From NCBI GenBank assembly GCA_937895845.1, contig CALBLK010000034.1:1-32955 (forward strand): DNA of 32,955 bases. The letters are read 5' to 3'. Under the pieces are notes generated by a model. The model worked only from the letters and a program-made list of their open reading frames with translations, had not been told where the DNA came from and did not search any database. This document shows, in pieces, positions 29,310 through 32,955 of the stretch. A program made the translations under genes and the position numbers. How positions within the stretch are numbered: position 1 is the stretch's first letter; every line of letters starts with the position of its first letter. This DNA comes from an uncultured Prevotella sp. GTDB taxonomy: Bacteria > Bacteroidota > Bacteroidia > Bacteroidales > Bacteroidaceae.

Positions 29310-29776
29310 AAGTTCTCCTCATCCTTGTAGGGAAGACAACAGACAAGCGCTTGTCTGTATGTATTGAAGACTACATGGGGCGAATCATCCACTATCACCC
29401 ATTCGAAGTGAATGTTATACCCGAGTTGAAATCTACCAAACATCTTAGTGCTGAACAGCAGAAGCAGATGGAGGGAGATGCCATACTGAAAAGCATTCAG
29501 CCCAGTGACACCGTTGTGTTACTTGACGAGCGAGGAAAAGAGTACCGCAGCATTGAGTTTGCACAATGGATAGAGCAGAAACAGCAAAACACGCGCCGGC
29601 TTGTCTTTATCATAGGAGGCCCATACGGCTTTTCAAAAGCTGTCTATCAGCGTGCCAACAGTCAAATCGCGCTGTCGCGCATGACATTCTCCCATCAAAT
29701 GGTTCGCCTGTTTTTTGTTGAGCAATTCTACAGAGCTTGCACCATCGCCAGAGGGGAGCCCTACCATCACGAATAA
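29306..29776 (+). CDS. rlmH: 23S rRNA (pseudouridine1915-N3)-methyltransferase RlmH
   Basis: A 156-residue SPOUT methyltransferase; I start it at 29306 (MKVLLILVGKT) rather than at the upstream in-frame ATG 29276, because RlmH is 155-157 residues long and this start overlaps the DUF4491 stop. The knotted SAM site is shown by FIIGGPYGFSKAVYQRA and ALSRMTFSHQMVRLFFVEQF, and the C-terminus ends in the family hallmark RGEPYHHE. The enzyme methylates pseudouridine 1915 of helix 69 in assembled ribosomes. Confidence 0.96.
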   Translation: MKVLLILVGKTTDKRLSVCIEDYMGRIIHYHPFEVNVIPELKSTKHLSAEQQKQMEGDAILKSIQPSDTVVLLDERGKEYRSIEFAQWIEQKQQNTRRLVFIIGGPYGFSKAVYQRANSQIALSRMTFSHQMVRLFFVEQFYRACTIARGEPYHHE

Positions 29777-29783
29777 ACAAAAA

Positions 29784-29799
29784 TCGGTCATTAGACCGA
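29784..29799. other. Small hairpin after rlmH
   Basis: TCGGTC at 29784-29789 pairs with GACCGA at 29794-29799 around an ATTA loop, 8 nt after the rlmH stop. There is no T-run, so it is at best a weak terminator or an mRNA end-stabilising structure. Confidence 0.4.
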
Positions 29800-29812
29800 A
29801 ATAAGCAATAAC

Positions 29813-29977
29813 ATGAGATTATTTCCAGTCTTTCCGCCCTTTGTCACTGTCTCTTTCGACATCTTGCTGCAGTCAGTGTCTCGCGCCATAGCCCGTCATG
29901 TCTTCACCACAGCCGCCAGCAAGCTGTCCGAAACAAGCAGCAACCTGGGACAAAACCTAAAGACCAATTTGGGGTGA
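29813..29977 (+). CDS. Possible small protein, 54 aa, unknown
   Basis: A complete open frame (ATG to TGA) fills most of the 233-nt gap between rlmH and uvrA. It would encode 54 residues beginning MRLFPVFPPFVTVSFDILLQ, then a Ser/Ala/Thr-rich helix-like part and SNLGQNLKTNLG at the end. The codon third positions lean to G and C as in neighbouring genes, which weakly supports coding. It has no recognised family, no promoter-like site of the TAnnTTTG type and could be a leader region of uvrA instead. Confidence 0.3.
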   Translation: MRLFPVFPPFVTVSFDILLQSVSRAIARHVFTTAASKLSETSSNLGQNLKTNLG

Positions 29978-30009
29978 ATTAACAAGACAGGCAAAATATT
30001 ATTCCGACT

Positions 30010-32826
30010 ATGGCAGACAAGAACCAAGTTATCTCAATCAAAGGAGCAAGAGTTAACAACCTAAAGAATGTCAGTGTTGACATTCCCCGTGACAAGTTCA
30101 TAGTAATCTCAGGAGTAAGTGGGTCCGGCAAGTCTTCGCTGGCTTTTGACACACTCTATGCTGAGGGGCAGCGCCGTTATGTTGAAAGTCTGTCTGCCTA
30201 TGCGCGCCAGTTTTTAGGCCGCATCAACAAGCCCGACTGCGATTTTATCTGTGGCATTCCGCCTGCCATAGCCATTGAGCAGAAAGTGACAAGCCGGAAC
30301 CCGAGGTCGACAGTAGGCACTTCAACGGAGATTTACGAATATCTGCGATTGCTCTATGCCCGCATAGGGCGCACTTACTCGCCAGTCAGCGGACAGGAGG
30401 TGAAGAAGCACACTGTAAATGACGTGCTCATGTGTCTGAAACAGTACTCACCAGGAACAAAGTTTGTGGTGATGTCTCCTATTTATATAAGCAACAACCG
30501 TACCTTGGCCGACCAGTTGGAAGCCTACCGCCAACAGGGCTACTCCCGTTTGTTTGCCCATTCCACATTCACCACCATCAGTGACTATCTTGAGACATCG
30601 GACACAACAACCTCAGAGCTGCCATATTTGGTGATTGACCGTATGTCAGTGGATTTCTCAACTGATGCGACCGCACGTCTGGCCGACTCGGTTGAAACCG
30701 CATTCTACGAGGGCAATGGCTCCTGTCGGCTGATGTTCATGCCATCCATGATACCCTACGATTTCTCCACAAGGTTTGAAGCTGATGGCATGACTTTCGA
30801 GGAAACTAATGACAATATGTTCTCATTCAATTCCCCGGCAGGTGCCTGCCCAGAATGCCAGGGATTCGGAAGTATTATCGGCATTGACGAGAAACTGGTT
30901 ATCCCCAACACGACACTGAGTGTCTACGATGGCTGCGTTGTATGCTGGAATGGCGAGAAAATGAAAACGTGGCGAGAGGCTTTCTGCCACAAAGCCGCCC
31001 ATTACGGCTTTCCTATTTTCAAGCCCTACCATCAATTGACACCGCAACAGAAAGACTGGCTGTGGCATGGGCTACCTGAAGATACCGGCAAAGCGGAAAG
31101 AGACAAGGTGTGCATAGACGGTTTCTTCCAAATGGTAAAAGAAAACCAATACAAGATACAGTATCGGGTGATGATGAGCCGCTATCGCGGAAGAACCGTA
31201 TGCCCGATGTGTCATGGCACCCGGCTCAAGCCAGAGGCGCAGTATGTAAAGGTAGGAGGAAAAAGTATAACCGACCTGGTCCAGATGCCCATCGCACAAT
31301 TGAAGTCATGGTTTGAAAACATACAATTAGAGCAACATGAGGCAGAGATAGGCCGCAGACTGCTCCATGAAATTACCACCCGCTTAGGTTTTCTTACCGA
31401 GGTGGGCCTGAGCTACCTCACGCTTAACCGACAGGCCAACACACTCTCTGGAGGAGAAAGCCAGCGTATCAACCTGACCACCTCACTGGGTAGCAGTCTT
31501 GTCGGGTCGCTCTACATCTTAGACGAACCGAGCATTGGTCTTCACAGTCGCGACACCGACCGCCTCATCGGAGTGTTCAACAAGTTGAGGGATCTTGGTA
31601 ACACCGTTGTTGTAGTCGAACATGACGAGGACATAATCCGTTCCGCTGATTATCTGATAGACGTTGGCCCCGAAGCCGGCGAACAGGGAGGTGAAATAGT
31701 ATTTGAAGGAGACCCCAAAACCATCACAGAAGACACAGCCCTAAAATACCCCCGCAGCCATACTGTAAAATACCTGTTGGGGCTGGAGGCCATACCGATT
31801 CCCAAAAGTAGGCGGAGCTGGAATCTGAGCGTAACAGTACGGGGGGCGAGAATGAACAACCTGAAGGGAATCAACGCCACCATCCCGCTGAATGCACTTA
31901 CAGCCGTTACGGGTGTCAGCGGTTCAGGCAAGTCAACGCTCATCAAAGGCATTCTCTATCCAGCCATCAAGCGTCTTTTAGGTGACGTGTGCGACCCGCC
32001 AGGTGAATACCTCGGACTTGACGGAGACACAGATGCCATTGAGCGTATTGAAATGGTTGACCAGAACCCCATTGGCAAAACCTCACGGTCTAATCCTGCA
32101 ACGTATGTGAAAGCCTATGACGCCATACGCGACTTGTTTGCCAGCCAGCCATTAGCTCGACAAATGGGGTTTACTCCCCAGTATTTCTCATTCAACACAG
32201 ATGGTGGACGGTGCGAGGAATGCAAGGGAGCCGGCGAGATTGTCGTAGAAATGCAGTTTATGCCAGATATCATACTTCCTTGCGAGAGTTGCCATGGACA
32301 GCGTTTCAAAAAGGACATACTTGAAGTGCGCTTTGCTGGGAAAAACATTGCCGATATACTCAACATGACTGTGAGCGAGGCCTGCAAGTTTTTTGAATGC
32401 AATGGGCAAAACGCCATAGCCAACAAACTTCGCCCTCTTGAAGAAGTGGGATTGGGCTATATCCGTCTTGGGCAAAGCTCCTCAACATTATCTGGCGGTG
32501 AGAACCAGCGTGTGAAATTGGCCTACTTCATCGGCCAGGAACGCCAGCAGCCCACAATGTTCATCTTTGACGAGCCCACCACAGGACTCCACTTTCATGA
32601 CATTCAGAAACTAATCCAGGCTTTCGACAGCCTCATTGGCCGGGGACACACAGTGGTTGTTGTAGAACACAACCTTGATGTCATCAAATGTGCGGACTAC
32701 ATCATTGACATGGGGCCGGAAGGAGGAGACCGCGGGGGGAAGATTGTTGCAACAGGCACCCCCGAAGCTGTTAGTGGATGCAAAGAAAGTGTAACTGGCC
32801 TGTATCTGAAAGACAAACTTTATTAA
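30010..32826 (+). CDS. uvrA: Excinuclease ABC subunit A
   Basis: A 938-residue DNA damage sensor, close to the usual 940. Two ABC ATPase modules are complete: Walker A GVSGSGKSSLAFD (about 35-47) and GVSGSGKSTLIKG (about 635-647), signatures LSGGESQR (about 479) and LSGGENQR (about 827), and Walker B blocks LYILDEPSIGLH and MFIFDEPTTGLH. Zinc-binding Cys pairs are seen in CPECQGFG, CPMCHGTR, CEECKGAGE and CESCHGQRF. With UvrB it scans for bulky lesions and starts nucleotide excision repair; uvrB and uvrC are not in the window. The gene ends 68 nt before the tRNA-Thr gene. Confidence 0.98.
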   Translation: MADKNQVISIKGARVNNLKNVSVDIPRDKFIVISGVSGSGKSSLAFDTLYAEGQRRYVESLSAYARQFLGRINKPDCDFICGIPPAIAIEQKVTSRNPRSTVGTSTEIYEYLRLLYARIGRTYSPVSGQEVKKHTVNDVLMCLKQYSPGTKFVVMSPIYISNNRTLADQLEAYRQQGYSRLFAHSTFTTISDYLETSDTTTSELPYLVIDRMSVDFSTDATARLADSVETAFYEGNGSCRLMFMPSMIPYDFSTRFEADGMTFEETNDNMFSFNSPAGACPECQGFGSIIGIDEKLVIPNTTLSVYDGCVVCWNGEKMKTWREAFCHKAAHYGFPIFKPYHQLTPQQKDWLWHGLPEDTGKAERDKVCIDGFFQMVKENQYKIQYRVMMSRYRGRTVCPMCHGTRLKPEAQYVKVGGKSITDLVQMPIAQLKSWFENIQLEQHEAEIGRRLLHEITTRLGFLTEVGLSYLTLNRQANTLSGGESQRINLTTSLGSSLVGSLYILDEPSIGLHSRDTDRLIGVFNKLRDLGNTVVVVEHDEDIIRSADYLIDVGPEAGEQGGEIVFEGDPKTITEDTALKYPRSHTVKYLLGLEAIPIPKSRRSWNLSVTVRGARMNNLKGINATIPLNALTAVTGVSGSGKSTLIKGILYPAIKRLLGDVCDPPGEYLGLDGDTDAIERIEMVDQNPIGKTSRSNPATYVKAYDAIRDLFASQPLARQMGFTPQYFSFNTDGGRCEECKGAGEIVVEMQFMPDIILPCESCHGQRFKKDILEVRFAGKNIADILNMTVSEACKFFECNGQNAIANKLRPLEEVGLGYIRLGQSSSTLSGGENQRVKLAYFIGQERQQPTMFIFDEPTTGLHFHDIQKLIQAFDSLIGRGHTVVVVEHNLDVIKCADYIIDMGPEGGDRGGKIVATGTPEAVSGCKESVTGLYLKDKLY

Positions 32827-32833
32827 AGAAAAT

Positions 32834-32878
32834 TTTGAAGAACAGAAAAAAAACATTATCTTTGCACCGCAAAAAGCA
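32834..32878 (+). promoter_or_regulatory. Promoter of the tRNA-Thr gene
   Basis: TTTG at 32834-32837, a 19-nt spacer and TATCTTTG at 32857-32864, followed by CACCGCAAAAAGCA. This is the best consensus promoter in the window together with that of rnpB. The first transcribed bases repeat those below the htrA promoter. Confidence 0.8.
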
Positions 32879-32894
32879 AAAGAGAACTTTGAAA

Positions 32895-32955
32895 GCCGAT
32901 ATGGCTCAGTTGGTAGAGCAATTCATTCGTAATGAATAGGTCCCCGGTTCGAGTC
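32895..32955 (+). tRNA. tRNA-Thr, anticodon CGT, truncated at window end
   Basis: The sequence folds as a tRNA 5' part: acceptor strand GCCGATA, D stem GCTC/GAGC with AGTTGGTA loop, anticodon stem ATTCA/TGAAT with loop TTCGTAA (anticodon CGT, reading ACG), variable loop AGGTC, and T arm CCCGG-TTCGAGT. The 3' T-stem strand, acceptor strand and any CCA lie outside the window. Confidence 0.92.

Noticed and set aside
1..32955. CRISPR arrays, insertion sequences, prophage or integrative element genes
   Set aside because: No regularly spaced repeats, transposase, integrase or terminal inverted repeats were seen on either strand; the gene content is chiefly core metabolism and maintenance.

Overview
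The window looks like chromosomal DNA from a Bacteroidales bacterium, most likely Prevotellaceae. The evidence is the repeated Bacteroidetes promoter form (TTTG, about 19-20 nt, then TAnnTTTG), the near absence of Shine-Dalgarno sequences, a short RpoD (about 286 aa) without region 1.1, a DPP IV peptidase, a sodium-pumping biotin decarboxylase set, a DUF4491 protein and the ftsK / LolA-like / DUF4491 / rlmH order. I see no insertion sequence, prophage, integrase or CRISPR array, and most of the window is core genome.

Layout. 1-3.6 kb (minus): a GH88/GH105 unsaturated glucuronyl hydrolase cut by the window edge, downstream of a secreted dipeptidyl peptidase IV. 3.7-8.7 kb (plus): a tight five-gene run of an AspT/YidE-type transporter, a lamin-tail-domain/OadG fusion, a biotin carrier, an OadB/MmdB sodium pump subunit and a LuxR-type regulator with a degenerate receiver; the carboxyltransferase alpha subunit is not here. 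8.7-10.55 kb (minus): mannose-6-phosphate isomerase behind a small, unusual sigma-70 factor. 10.9-13.9 kb (plus): primary sigma factor rpoD, a small secreted protein, then an HPr-kinase-like protein, an S24/S26 (Ser-His type) peptidase and a PqqD-like protein in overlapping or closely spaced genes. 13.9-15.7 kb (minus): a YihY/BrkB membrane protein and the RNase P RNA gene. 15.75-16.1 kb: the apparent remnant of an AraC-type regulator. 16.3-22.5 kb (plus): HtrA/Deg protease, SlyD-like prolyl isomerase, chorismate synthase and ClpC, the last with a structured leader. 22.5-25.7 kb (minus): tilS, rlmI and a DEDDy 3'-5' exonuclease. 25.8-32.8 kb (plus): ftsK, a LolA-like carrier, a DUF4491 protein, rlmH, a possible 54-aa ORF and uvrA. 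The window ends inside a tRNA-Thr(CGT) gene.

The least explained parts are (i) the HPr-kinase-like / Ser-His peptidase / PqqD-like module, which resembles RiPP maturation tailoring genes but has no radical SAM, YcaO, lanthionine or lasso enzyme and no obvious precursor nearby; (ii) the 234-aa sigma factor, which has lost the sigma-3 domain and the aromatic melting residues while keeping a sigma-finger-like linker; (iii) the sodium pump run lacking its carboxyltransferase and led by an amino-acid/dicarboxylate-type exchanger; and (iv) the clpC leader, which carries a promoter, two hairpins, a terminator-like structure and a sigma-54-like site.
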